Shown: in pieces, positions 43,197 through 52,948 of the stretch | Layout of the letters: every line of letters begins with the position of its first letter | Numbering within the stretch: position 1 is the stretch's first letter | Notes under the pieces: model-generated | The model's database searches: none | Told to the model about the DNA's origin: nothing | What the model saw: the letters and a program-made list of their open reading frames with translations, nothing else | Assembly: GCF_004917075.1 (NCBI RefSeq) | Contig: NZ_SSYB01000001.1 | Coordinates: 975,478-1,039,477, forward strand | Reading direction: 5' to 3' | Source of the DNA: Geomonas edaphica | Lineage (GTDB): Bacteria > Desulfobacterota > Desulfuromonadia > Geobacterales > Geobacteraceae | Length of the DNA: 64,000 nucleotides | Position numbers and translations under genes: made by a program

Positions 43197-46100
43197 CTAT
43201 GCGTCTCCTTCATTGTCCATTTCAGAAAACACTGCGGTTTGCTTCCTTACATCCCTCGTCGCAATCAGTATCGCGCTGTCTATTGCTGGTCTTTTCAAGA
43301 TACCTTTCTGTGCTCGCTCGGGAAGATACTTGCCCGCCATGATTACCCCTGCTTCATCGATATCTCGTAACGAGGTCATCGGCCTTCTTGCAACACGAGA
43401 CCCAGGCCAGAACTTGTCAAGGGCAGTCAGGGTATCGGAACGTTCATCAAATTCGGTTGCCAGACCGTTAATCTCGGTACGAATCAAACCGTTATAATGC
43501 TCTCGGTGGTTCGGCTGTCCAATACAGCCATGCCCCCTGCCGGTGACGCCTACGGCCTTTACGGCGAAGTCTCCAGCAGCAGTTAAGAACTGTGCAAACG
43601 TCATGTCCCTGATGAGCTTTTTCACCTCATGAGTGTTATCAATAGGGGAAACAGCTGTCTTGTCTGCTGCCTTGACAAAAATCCTCTGTTCTTCACACCC
43701 AACCAGCCACGTTTGGAAAAAGCTCGGAATTACCCTCTTGAGCGCATTGTCAGCCCACCTTTCTATCGCAGCCGGAGCAATCATTCGCTCAAGGAAGCGA
43801 TGGAAGATATCGTGTACCTCGACTATATACCGGTCGCGCCGCCGCTGGGGGACCGGTATAAGGAGGCTAAATCCGACGTGGGTCCTACCCACCCTCGATG
43901 ACGCCTGAATATATTCAGCTATGTCTGTAGGGGTACCGGCAAAGAACATGGCGTTAAACTTGTCAACGTCAACCCCATGGGAGATAGCAGATGTAGCGAC
44001 GATGTTCCGGAGGGAATCGTGCAACTTATCAGGGGTGACCGAATCACTAGCAACCCGCATGATATTTTGAATGGTCTTGACATCTACTCCGCCAGAAATA
44101 AGTTCAGTTTTAATATTGGCTGGAGGTAAGCCTGCAGCAATATGAAGTTTTGGTGCTTCTCCAGACAGAGCGTCTATAACCTGGTCGCCGCCTTTTTTGT
44201 TTGTAACGTAGGTGAGTGATATTCGAAACAAGTCGACCAGACTTAACAACGCCTCCGCATCAACTGCCAGCGCGTCAAGAACGGCTTCGTGGTACACCCT
44301 TACTGGAGAGTCGGAGAGAGCTGCCTTAAGAAGCTCGACCGCCGCTGGCGCATCATCTTGGACAAGCCGCCATAATTTCGAAATCATCGTGTGGTAAGCG
44401 CTCAGGACATTTACCGTGGTGACGGTGTGCAGTCTGCCATTGGTCATTATTGAGGCATATACCCTCGCCCATGGTGCATGAAATTCCGAAACCTGTTCCC
44501 TCTGGTCTGAAGGTGCAACCTCAACCGTATGCTGACGGTGGGGGTTCGGAGCCTCTTGGGGGTGCGCATAAAAGCTTTCGTAAAGAGAAGTGCCGGGATA
44601 TGGGAACTGCAGGTGCTGCCGTTGATATAGTGCTTCGATTTGACGTTTTGGAGTAGAAATGGTCGCCGTAGCAGCAATCACTTTCGGCATCCTCGGTTTA
44701 CCGTTTTCCCCTTTCACGACCCTGGAGCCAAGTAAAGGTGAAAGGCCAATTAGCAGTTGCTCGAAGGCTGTTTCAAAAAGACCGGCGAAGGTACCGAGGC
44801 TTTCTTCGAGGAGGTGCGCCTCGTCCTGAATCATCAGCGACGGAAACGGGTCAGAAAATAACTCATCTCCATCTTCAAAAGCCGGGGCAACACGAGTCAG
44901 CTCCGGATTTTCGAGAGCGGCTTGGAGGTCCCTACGACTTCGTGGACTACTGAGCCTGCCAGTGGAATCAACGAATCGGGCTAGGCCCAACATACCAACT
45001 ATTTTATTGATGGTGGAATCGTGTTGGCCAATCAGGGCAAGCTTGTCGATGGTTCCAAGAACTATGGCAGGGGCATGAGCGTAGATATCTTGGTCGGTAA
45101 GCAGAAACGGCAGTGGCGTAATGCTACCATTCATCCGGTTCCAATTGCAGTCATCCTGAGCGCATATTATGCCGACCCTGTTATCCCGGTCAGGATAGTA
45201 TCTCAACTCGGTAGGCCCTCTATTGCAGTATGGGCAAATCGGGACTTTATTGAATGCGTCGTTGGCAAGGTCGTAAGAAACTCTATCAGATGTTCCTTCG
45301 GCAGGCATTTTTTCGCCAATTTTGAGAATTCCTTTGATATCCTCCGGGGTATTTCTGTTTGGTGTATTTGCTTTCCCCACCCAGAATCCGATTTCGAAAG
45401 GGGCACCTTTTATTTTTTCTTCGTATTTTATTTTCTCCGCATATGCAAGCAGTCCAAAAAGCCGTTGAGCCTGCTGCAGGGTCAAGAGACGCAAGGGATA
45501 CCGGATAAGTGAGGTAATCCCACGGTGTTTCCCACGTAAACGGTCGAAAAACAGGTTGAAAATAAGGAGCCCGTAAAAAGCCTCAGATTTACCGCCGCCA
45601 GTGGAGAAATAAAGAAGCGAAGCCATTTCCTCATCCAGCGTGTGGTCCTGCCAAGCTCGAAATTCCTCCATTCTTGAGGCTATCGTCGGAATATGCGCAA
45701 TTATAAAGGCTTCCTGAAAAAGACGCCAACCTTCAACCCCCTTGTCCACCCCTGCAGTGAACATGGTCTTGTTCAATAGCACCCAAGACCTGTAGGGGAT
45801 TGCTTTTCTGCAAGATGGGTCCTGTCTGAACGCCACCTGAGATTCCTTCAGCAGGTCTATCCCCCGACGGACCAAAGAACATTCCCTCTCGAAGGCTTCC
45901 AGAGCGGTTTTATATTCTTCAGTTTCCTCATGACGCTTGCGCACGTCGGTTTCGTATTGTGCCGGATTCACTTTCTTTTGCTGGAGAATCCACTCTGCGT
46001 ATTCATCTGTGATGCGACACAATTCGTCGATATTCGTTGAAACGTCGCATAGTTCTTGGTATTTCCACGGAATCCCCAAAATCGCCCTCGGGGTGATTCG

Positions 46101-47396
46101 GGGGAGAATGTATCTCGGGAGCCAAGTTGTCCTCAGCAAGACGTTCTCAGTGTTTCCCGCCCCCACCTCAACACCGCAATTAATGCCCAAGGCCGGATAG
46201 GTCATAAAGTTTCGGAAGCGGAATGATGGTTGAATCCTCGCCAATTTCAAGCGTTTGTGAACCGCAACAGGAACGGCCACAACCACCTGCACTTGGTGAA
46301 CCGCTGCATCGTGGCACAGGTACCTATTTCGGGCTGGCGCATTATTTTGGTTTTCAAATGACACCCTGACGTTGAGAACCGAGGAGTCAGAGAAGTCAGG
46401 AGTCCGGTCAAGGACCAAACGCAGCTTGTCCAAGGGAGGCAACAAAGCCGAAATATCTGGTGCGGTCTGCCTCACTAAAACCAGTAACGCATCCCAGGCA
46501 GCTTGGTTTCCGATTTGGGATGGCGCTATCATCTGTTCTCTGTATGCCCACTCTAGGCCCTCCTGAGAGGCGAGCCACACCCTCACCTTCTGAGCGATAT
46601 TAGTCCAAAGCCGCAACTCGAAATCCCGCAATAGACTGTCAATTTCCGCCGCTGGTGCTGCGAGTGGTAAAGTTACCTGCTCAGATACGACGGAAAATCT
46701 ACGCCATTTTTGAGGGATGTCTGTAGGCTGGGCAAGACCATCAGGCAGGACGACATCAGTGCCAGCTGTTATCACAGCAGGCCGGCTCGATTCTTCCTCC
46801 TCAGGAGCAGTCTTGTCTTGTTCTCCAGCGGCTTCGTCATCTTGGTCCAATTCAGAGATGCCGTCCTGACCGTTTATGATAATGCCCCGCTGGCGGTATA
46901 TCTCCTCACTGGCAACAACTCGAAGAAGCGCTTTTTTGCGGCGTTGGTCCTCTGGCTTGCCCTGCTCCTCCGCGAGAAGGGCATCAGTACGATTCCTGAT
47001 TGCATCGCGTATCTCCCTTTGCACTGTCGAACGGAGCTGGAAGGTGGGCTTTAGCTGGTATTTTTCAATTTCTTCCCAAGTGGGTAGGACCCTGATGTAG
47101 ACGGCGAAAGAAACCTCCACCCCCATATCACCGGATGCTGGATTGCTGACCTGTAAATCCATGCCTAAATTGCTGATATGAATGTCACTGGTTTCGTCGT
47201 CTGTACCGCTCTCACTCATCGCTGGCAGCAGGAAACCTGACACGAACTTCCTGCTAGGCTTTGTTCCATATACAATTTCGCCATCAGCGCCCTGCCCAGA
47301 AACAAATCTGTACGTCAGATTCAATAGGCTGTCGGTTAGCGCTTCCTTTGCCTCAACGAAATCTTTGCCCTTAATGTTCCGTATTTCCATTTTCAT
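43197..47396 (-). CDS. drmA: DISARM helicase DrmA
   Basis: A 1399-residue protein, long as expected for DrmA. The Walker A FSTGGGKSEAF lies near residue 600, Walker B IQDEAHLLEES near 857, ATATIS soon after, and the motif VI region ASSRVGRTHVG near 1169. DrmA is a SF2-type helicase and the scaffold of DISARM. The ATG at 47396 follows AGGGAG and overlaps the end of the upstream gene by 26 bp. It forms the core with DrmB. Confidence 0.95.
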   Translation of the reverse strand: MKMEIRNIKGKDFVEAKEALTDSLLNLTYRFVSGQGADGEIVYGTKPSRKFVSGFLLPAMSESGTDDETSDIHISNLGMDLQVSNPASGDMGVEVSFAVYIRVLPTWEEIEKYQLKPTFQLRSTVQREIRDAIRNRTDALLAEEQGKPEDQRRKKALLRVVASEEIYRQRGIIINGQDGISELDQDDEAAGEQDKTAPEEEESSRPAVITAGTDVVLPDGLAQPTDIPQKWRRFSVVSEQVTLPLAAPAAEIDSLLRDFELRLWTNIAQKVRVWLASQEGLEWAYREQMIAPSQIGNQAAWDALLVLVRQTAPDISALLPPLDKLRLVLDRTPDFSDSSVLNVRVSFENQNNAPARNRYLCHDAAVHQVQVVVAVPVAVHKRLKLARIQPSFRFRNFMTYPALGINCGVEVGAGNTENVLLRTTWLPRYILPRITPRAILGIPWKYQELCDVSTNIDELCRITDEYAEWILQQKKVNPAQYETDVRKRHEETEEYKTALEAFERECSLVRRGIDLLKESQVAFRQDPSCRKAIPYRSWVLLNKTMFTAGVDKGVEGWRLFQEAFIIAHIPTIASRMEEFRAWQDHTLDEEMASLLYFSTGGGKSEAFYGLLIFNLFFDRLRGKHRGITSLIRYPLRLLTLQQAQRLFGLLAYAEKIKYEEKIKGAPFEIGFWVGKANTPNRNTPEDIKGILKIGEKMPAEGTSDRVSYDLANDAFNKVPICPYCNRGPTELRYYPDRDNRVGIICAQDDCNWNRMNGSITPLPFLLTDQDIYAHAPAIVLGTIDKLALIGQHDSTINKIVGMLGLARFVDSTGRLSSPRSRRDLQAALENPELTRVAPAFEDGDELFSDPFPSLMIQDEAHLLEESLGTFAGLFETAFEQLLIGLSPLLGSRVVKGENGKPRMPKVIAATATISTPKRQIEALYQRQHLQFPYPGTSLYESFYAHPQEAPNPHRQHTVEVAPSDQREQVSEFHAPWARVYASIMTNGRLHTVTTVNVLSAYHTMISKLWRLVQDDAPAAVELLKAALSDSPVRVYHEAVLDALAVDAEALLSLVDLFRISLTYVTNKKGGDQVIDALSGEAPKLHIAAGLPPANIKTELISGGVDVKTIQNIMRVASDSVTPDKLHDSLRNIVATSAISHGVDVDKFNAMFFAGTPTDIAEYIQASSRVGRTHVGFSLLIPVPQRRRDRYIVEVHDIFHRFLERMIAPAAIERWADNALKRVIPSFFQTWLVGCEEQRIFVKAADKTAVSPIDNTHEVKKLIRDMTFAQFLTAAGDFAVKAVGVTGRGHGCIGQPNHREHYNGLIRTEINGLATEFDERSDTLTALDKFWPGSRVARRPMTSLRDIDEAGVIMAGKYLPERAQKGILKRPAIDSAILIATRDVRKQTAVFSEMDNEGDA

Positions 47397-50007
47397 GCTC
47401 CCTGATAATGTAAGCTACGGTAAATACATTTCTGCAGGCGATATCTATCAGATTCAGCAGGTCTGTTTCGTCCCCATGGAAAAACTGCTTAACTGATGCC
47501 GGGTCCAGGAGGAGCTTGTAGAAAACCCTGTTCCTGTCAAGACCCGCACGGATGCGAACCTTTCGTGTGCTTTGTATGGCGGCAGCCCAATACCAATCAA
47601 TCTCACCGTCAGACACCCCAAGTGCTTTCATAAAGAGCTTGAAAACCTTCCTAATTTTAGGCGCATTCGGTTTTACGAGGTCTCGGGGCATTTCAAGCAG
47701 TCCCTCAACATTAATCCACCTGACAATATTGCCGACATTTTCACCTTCTCCGATATCGGCCCCGCGCGCATCGCATTGCATCCGGCGCTGAATGGCTTCA
47801 GCCTTCTCCCGCATACTGCCTCGGATTCCGCGCACTTTCTCAACGACTCTAGCGTGGTATGCCTTCAGCGTTTCAGAAGCCATAGCGGTGATGTTGATTT
47901 TGTCCGAAGCAGCATCTAGAAATTCAGAAGTTATGACAAAAAATCTGTCGCCACTTTTAAGTTGCGAAACCTGCACCTTGGAAAAAGGCTGGAGGTCATT
48001 CTCTTCCTGGTAGAGCAGAATTTCAGACCCCTCATAGGCGGAAACTTGGGCACTGTCATCGGTTACGATTATCACAGGATGCCCCTGAAACTGGCCATGT
48101 TCAATCTCGCGTAGGTTGTAGATGAAGGCATTGGCAATCATCTTCACTTCATCTAACTCACCTAGCAATGAGATTCGGCTTCCTGCAGCTCTTTCTAAAG
48201 CTTCACGCATTGCAAGTAGTCGTGGTTTGATTACCCCCAGTCCGGGAACCTTCTCAAGAATGCCTACGTAATGAATGAGAGACAAGACGGTCCCGGCATC
48301 ACAGAGAAAGGTGATGTCAGGAGGCATCACCGTCTGCGCAATCAATGGCGATAGGTATTTTTGCCGAGGCAAAACAAAATAGACCTTCTTAGTTTCCGTC
48401 AAGAGGGTCGTTGATAAATCAAGCGCTTGTCTGGCATCAAACAGAACCAGTTTGGCGTCGCCATTGCCATTCCCGTTAGTTATGTGTTTTAACCGGTTAG
48501 CTATCATCCACTCCGCAAAAGCCTTCACTGGCTTACTTGGAAAAACCACAGCATGGCTAATCTCAGGGTGTGATAAGAGCTTTTGATAAACCACTTCGAG
48601 CCGTGACTGAAGGGGGGTTGATTTTTTCAAACCATCAATAATGGTACGAGTGTTTTTTAGAAAGGTCTCCGCTTCAAACCTTTCTGCGCCAGCCTCAGCC
48701 ATTTCCACGAGCTCTTTGGTTTTTGTCCACTCTTCGACGGGTTTAATTGCTACCGTTTTGACGTCACGGCCAGATTGGTCGCAATACTCTTCGAGGAAGT
48801 TCATATAATCGTCAAAACCACCAGGCAGATTTACGGCATTTCGTACAGTCTGGTTCAGGGCATCAATTTGGTCCGCAAGTTCCTCAGAACCTAAGTCTTT
48901 GACTTTGTTTCTGAGTTCTTGGCCAGCGGTAAAGACATCCGCCATTTCCTCAGCAAAGGGAGCCACCATGACCGAGGGAATGGGACTGCCATCGGCCACT
49001 TTCTCTTTGTCGTCAAAGATACTTTGCACTACATTAAGGAAAGAATACTGGGATACATGCCGTTTCTGCCGACGCTGTTCCTCATAGTCGGCAAGTGTTT
49101 TGAGGTGGAGTCTGTTGAAAATAGTGGGGTCTTCAGTGAGAGCCAAGAGAGGTGGGGTCCCGCGTTCATGCCCCGAGAAAGCCTTTGTCAGAGCAGAAAG
49201 GAGTTCCGCAAGCTGCTTTTGCCAATCTTTTCCGATGCGGCTATATGGGTTGTATAGGTCCAAGAGCACCACATCGGGCCTGCGTGCGGAAAACAAATCT
49301 CCTCGTGTTAGGTCCCGCTTTCTGTAGCTACTTGGAATCCCCAGCATGAAAAAAATGGCAGATTCAATTTGCAGCAGTGGCCCATCCGTGAGGGAAGCAC
49401 TGATATACCTTTGGGCTCGCTTGAGGAACCCCTGATTGGCTAGGGGGAGATGTTTAACAAATCCGGGCTGGAACGTCGCTTGGGGGGTTATCTCGTATAA
49501 TGTGGGGTGGGTAAGTTCTGGGTGTCTCGGAAGAATAGAGTGGTGGCCCCCTCCAAAGGTTTGCTTGATGTGCGCTTCGGGGTTTAAATCCTTCACCCGA
49601 TTCAGGGCCATATGAAATTCGAAATTCAGGTCTTTCTTCGAATCAAAACAGCCGTTCAAGCATCTTAAATTGCCCTCAACAAACTCCTTTCGGTCTACAA
49701 GGATTCGCTTCTGCGCAATATCGGTGTTTTGTTTCCATGGCCAAAAGTAAGAGCAAAATGAAAAGACCTCACGTGTATCAGGAGCGTTAGTTTCAGCTGC
49801 TATTTGGATTAATTGAGACAGCGCATGAAGTACCGCAACATTTTCGACTCGAGAAGGCCAGGTAAGAACAGCAGTAGATTCATCTGTTTCCATGCAGAGA
49901 CAAAATAGCTCTAAGAGGCCCCTAGCAACATCGTTCAAATGAACAATGGAGTTGGGGTCGGAGACGTGTCTGAACGGGAAATCGATGGGCAACTCGTAGC
50001 AGGTCAT
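47371..50007 (-). CDS. DrmE-like protein of the DISARM locus
   Basis: An 878-residue protein with no helicase or nuclease motif visible. The N-terminal region mentions SFCSYFWPWKQN; a long helical middle (TIIDGLKKSTPLQSRLEVVY) precedes several alpha/beta strands (KKVYFVLPRQKYLSPLIA, VIIVTDDSA). Position between the methylase and drmA, and its size, match DrmE of class 2 DISARM. I cannot confirm homology by eye. The start ATG overlaps the methylase stop (ATGA). Confidence 0.6.
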   Translation of the reverse strand: MTCYELPIDFPFRHVSDPNSIVHLNDVARGLLELFCLCMETDESTAVLTWPSRVENVAVLHALSQLIQIAAETNAPDTREVFSFCSYFWPWKQNTDIAQKRILVDRKEFVEGNLRCLNGCFDSKKDLNFEFHMALNRVKDLNPEAHIKQTFGGGHHSILPRHPELTHPTLYEITPQATFQPGFVKHLPLANQGFLKRAQRYISASLTDGPLLQIESAIFFMLGIPSSYRKRDLTRGDLFSARRPDVVLLDLYNPYSRIGKDWQKQLAELLSALTKAFSGHERGTPPLLALTEDPTIFNRLHLKTLADYEEQRRQKRHVSQYSFLNVVQSIFDDKEKVADGSPIPSVMVAPFAEEMADVFTAGQELRNKVKDLGSEELADQIDALNQTVRNAVNLPGGFDDYMNFLEEYCDQSGRDVKTVAIKPVEEWTKTKELVEMAEAGAERFEAETFLKNTRTIIDGLKKSTPLQSRLEVVYQKLLSHPEISHAVVFPSKPVKAFAEWMIANRLKHITNGNGNGDAKLVLFDARQALDLSTTLLTETKKVYFVLPRQKYLSPLIAQTVMPPDITFLCDAGTVLSLIHYVGILEKVPGLGVIKPRLLAMREALERAAGSRISLLGELDEVKMIANAFIYNLREIEHGQFQGHPVIIVTDDSAQVSAYEGSEILLYQEENDLQPFSKVQVSQLKSGDRFFVITSEFLDAASDKINITAMASETLKAYHARVVEKVRGIRGSMREKAEAIQRRMQCDARGADIGEGENVGNIVRWINVEGLLEMPRDLVKPNAPKIRKVFKLFMKALGVSDGEIDWYWAAAIQSTRKVRIRAGLDRNRVFYKLLLDPASVKQFFHGDETDLLNLIDIACRNVFTVAYIIREHENGNTEH

Positions 50008-51779
50008 TTTTTTGTCATTGCAGTCCTGCGGTAGGATTCTTCTATGAAATCATCCATTTCATTGGTGTCGATATTGCCGCTCAACCACTCTCTGACAAGG
50101 GAGGGTGATGGCAATGGCAAATCTTTAAGTAGCTTTACCGAAATACTCACTGTGCCTGATATCTGACGATATCTGTTGTCAACGGGCTTACTATTGAGGA
50201 GCCGACACATCGCCTCATACCCGAGGCTTTGTTCGACTCCTGGAAGTGGATAAACAACAATCGTGTGGTTCTCACTTATAAAGGACCTGAACTCGTCAAG
50301 CATGCTTTGAGGTATGTACCCAGCTATGAGCCTCCTGGCCTGCCGCCGATTGGTAGTCCTTTGCAGAATGACCGCCGGGCTGTTGATGAGCGATTGGCTG
50401 GGCTCATCAAACCTCACTAAAGACATCAGGTGTGCTTGACCATGAAGTCTGTGGGTTGAGAGCCTGCACGGCTGATTCGGCTTGACACAGTGAGCCCATA
50501 CAAGTGGGTATTCATTGCTGTCAGGGCTATCGCCTTCTCTGCATCGTTCCTTTTGTCGGTTCCACACGAAATAACCAGCTCTGGCTCCATACCCGTAGTC
50601 TGCAAGTCTTGCGAATGAATCCGAGAAAAAACCCTGGGTTAATAGATTGGGAGAGGACTCACATGGTAGAACCCATGCGCGGTCCGAGGGGGTGGATGGA
50701 ACGTCGATAGTCCCCAATTCCTGATATGTACCATCATTATTCAGATACCTGCAGCTAGGAATACTTTTGGGGTCCTTTCCGTCCTTTTTTCGCAAAAAAA
50801 GAACGCAGGCGTCCTGGAGAACGTCCACGAAAAGGCCATCTCTTTCATCAATCAAATCAATTGCCAAAACATCGGCATCCTCAAGAATTGATTTTCGGAG
50901 GTTCGCAAACGAAGGACCCGCGAAAAAACTGGTGGGGATAACGAGGGCTATAAAACCGCCCTTCTTTGCCCAGTCGATAGACAGCCGTATGAAGAGGGCG
51001 TATTTGTTGACTTGTCTGTCCGTCAAAGAGTCAGCAAATTTCTCTAAGATATCGGCGTCAGGGTTCAGTATCTTTCCATAAGGAGGGTTGCTTACGACCA
51101 CATCGTATTGGCTATCTTGCCCAACTACTCTCAAAGAATCTTCATTCAGAATCACTCCTGACATATCCTTTTTAAAAGTAGGAAGTTGCAAGGAAATGTA
51201 ATCATTGAGAATGATACCTGACAATTTAGCAAGGCTGTTATCGATTTCGACGCCAGAGAGATGGGTCAAAAGATGAATACCAATTTCGGCATCAGCCTTC
51301 CCTTGGGCTCTCAAATCTTCTATCAATGCGGCAGACAGAGGCGTTAAGAAAGCGGCCCCACCGGAGGCGGGGTCGATGATTCGAGAGGAAGCGAGTTCGC
51401 AGCCAAGTTGTTTAGCCCTGGTTATGGTGTACTTGGCAATGAGAGGTGGGGTAAAATATGCAGCTAGCTCCCTCTTGGTAGCTCTGGGAATCAGACTGGT
51501 AAAGATATTCCCTAACCAGTAATATCTTTCTTCAACGTTCAAAGGCTCCATGAACGCTGGCATTGGCTGTTCGCCGGTAAGAATGCGTGCACAGATGTCT
51601 ACAGGTGCAACCTGCTGAGCAATCTCTTCCTTGACACCTTCTATGTACTCCTTGACCGCATTTGGTGAAGGCCTCGAGTTTTTCATTTCCGCTTGTTGAT
51701 GCGGTTCCCATGTGGCATTGGCGATAGTCGAAGTAACGAACTGGGTGCAGATGTTACGGTCAGTGACAAATTTCTTCAC
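50004..51779 (-). CDS. DISARM N6-adenine DNA methyltransferase
   Basis: A 591-residue enzyme. Motif I IDPASGGAAFLTPL lies near residue 137 and the catalytic NPPYGK near 231, so it modifies adenine, not cytosine. A C-terminal target-recognition region follows (about 380-580). In DISARM, methylation marks host DNA as self. The start is a GTG at 51779 with AAGGAGG 6 nt upstream. It is the first gene of the long leftward defence operon. Confidence 0.85.
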   Translation of the reverse strand: MKKFVTDRNICTQFVTSTIANATWEPHQQAEMKNSRPSPNAVKEYIEGVKEEIAQQVAPVDICARILTGEQPMPAFMEPLNVEERYYWLGNIFTSLIPRATKRELAAYFTPPLIAKYTITRAKQLGCELASSRIIDPASGGAAFLTPLSAALIEDLRAQGKADAEIGIHLLTHLSGVEIDNSLAKLSGIILNDYISLQLPTFKKDMSGVILNEDSLRVVGQDSQYDVVVSNPPYGKILNPDADILEKFADSLTDRQVNKYALFIRLSIDWAKKGGFIALVIPTSFFAGPSFANLRKSILEDADVLAIDLIDERDGLFVDVLQDACVLFLRKKDGKDPKSIPSCRYLNNDGTYQELGTIDVPSTPSDRAWVLPCESSPNLLTQGFFSDSFARLADYGYGARAGYFVWNRQKERCREGDSPDSNEYPLVWAHCVKPNQPCRLSTHRLHGQAHLMSLVRFDEPSQSLINSPAVILQRTTNRRQARRLIAGYIPQSMLDEFRSFISENHTIVVYPLPGVEQSLGYEAMCRLLNSKPVDNRYRQISGTVSISVKLLKDLPLPSPSLVREWLSGNIDTNEMDDFIEESYRRTAMTKK

Positions 51780-52256
51780 CTGCGCCCTCCTTCATAGAAT
51801 CCCATAATCACAACATTTTAAGCCGCCAACCTACAAAATTAAAAGATTTTTGTCAAGTCTAGAGGAGACTATCAAAAAAAGGAATCACTGAATCATTTCC
51901 TGTGAGATTTGTTGACGCGACCCAATCGACCTCCTTTCATTTACTCTTTGTTCGGCCTTTAAAGTCTTATCGAAGTGCTCCAACAGGACTCTAGCAACCC
52001 TGCATGGCCTTTTGATAGGTCGTGGCAATGTATCAATTATTGTAACGTGGTAGCGGAGCTCGCAATAACATACTTCTCTAAGCGGCCGCAACAGAGTCCA
52101 AATTTGAGCGAGCAAGTAAATAAATACTTCGTATTACTGAACAGGGATAAGTCAATTGTTGTGGTGACTGATACAGCCTCATCGCAATTCGACCCCTTAT
52201 ATCCCAACAACTTATGCTATCTTGATGGTCGTTGAGCACATACAGGAGGGTGAGAC
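51780..52256. other. intergenic region between the defence operon and the island's right-hand genes
   Basis: About 480 bp. It holds the leftward promoter at 51828-51856; short open frames on both strands look accidental. Confidence 0.5.
51828..51856 (-). promoter_or_regulatory. promoter of the DISARM operon
   Basis: On the minus strand a perfect TTGACA (51856-51851) is followed after 17 bp by TAGGTT (51833-51828), about 50 nt before the GTG start of the methylase. The -10 is weak. Confidence 0.6.
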
Positions 52257-52319
52257 ATGGAGTCTGAGCAATTAAGACAGCAAGCCAAGGATGGGGATGT
52301 GCTCCTGGTGGAGGGTTGA
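52257..52319 (+). CDS. 20-codon micro-ORF
   Basis: MESEQLRQQAKDGDVLLVEG with a perfect AGGAGG upstream (52243-52248) and ATG at 52257. It overlaps the start of the next frame and could be a leader peptide for it. Confidence 0.4.
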   Translation: MESEQLRQQAKDGDVLLVEG

Positions 52320-52491
52320 CAATGCCGGTCACGCGGCGAGGCTCGGCCAGGCACTCGATGCAGCGGCGATGACGTACGCAACGCAGTAGGCTGACAGAGC
52401 CATCGCGTCCCTTCAGAGTCCGGTTTCTGACTCCACACCGGCACAAGTCGAAGGGATGACCATCATCAACAACGCAGGCACAGGGGGCTAA
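52297..52491 (+). pseudogene. small frame with in-frame TAG
   Basis: From ATG 52297 the frame reads ARLGQALDAAAMTYATQ, meets TAG at 52387-52389, then goes on for 33 codons (SPVSDSTPAQVEGMTIINNA) to TAA at 52489. Either a decayed gene of about 65 codons or two adjoining mini-genes. Confidence 0.35.
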
Positions 52492-52505
52492 CCTTCACGA
52501 TTTAC

Positions 52506-52533
52506 TTGACAAGTCATACCAAAACGTGCTAAT
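52506..52533 (+). promoter_or_regulatory. promoter with attenuator-like leader
   Basis: TTGACA (52506-52511) and GCTAAT (52528-52533) are 16 bp apart. The predicted start near 52540 is followed almost at once by the terminator at 52553-52592. Confidence 0.6.
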
Positions 52534-52552
52534 TTTCCGCTGCTTTCGATGG

Positions 52553-52592
52553 GAAATCTCACTTGTTCTAATGGACAAGTGGGATTTTCTTT
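52553..52592 (+). terminator. leader terminator
   Basis: AAATCTCACTTGT (52553-52565) pairs with ACAAGTGGGATTT (52574-52586), followed by a T-rich stretch. It lies in the leader of the membrane-protein gene. Confidence 0.75.
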
Positions 52593-52606
52593 TGGGAGGT
52601 GTGGAT

Positions 52607-52915
52607 ATGGTTGTGTTCCTTGTGCTGTTGTCCATCGGGTCGTGCGTGTTGACGTTCGCCTGCATGATTTGGCCGTCGCTGAATGATGCATTACTAGTGT
52701 TCGGCATCGACCACCTTGGCGCGTGGGCATTCCTCGCGCAGCTCTGTTCTATAATGCTCGTTGTCGCTTATTCCGGGTCATTTGGGGTTCCGGTTAACAT
52801 AACAAACGACCACGAGCCCCGCACCGTGGTGCACGTCCACACCCGCCAGCGTCGCAGCCGCCGCCAGAAGCGTCAGGACGCAGAGCCCCCGCAGCCGCCC
52901 GCTCCATACTCCTAA
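52607..52915 (+). CDS. small membrane protein with arginine-rich tail
   Basis: A 102-residue protein. Two hydrophobic segments (about residues 1-22 and 38-55) are followed by a tail containing HTRQRRSRRQKRQ and ending in prolines. GGGAGG lies 7 nt before the ATG at 52607; the frame is open further upstream through the terminator but is not preferred. The family is not recognised; small membrane proteins with basic tails occur in mobile elements. Confidence 0.55.
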   Translation: MVVFLVLLSIGSCVLTFACMIWPSLNDALLVFGIDHLGAWAFLAQLCSIMLVVAYSGSFGVPVNITNDHEPRTVVHVHTRQRRSRRQKRQDAEPPQPPAPYS

Positions 52916-52948
52916 TCCCTCCCCGTCCTGTGGTTGGCCTCGGCTATT

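Noticed and set aside
47371-50007. DrmD (SNF2 helicase)
   Set aside because: No Walker A or other helicase motif is visible in the 878 residues.
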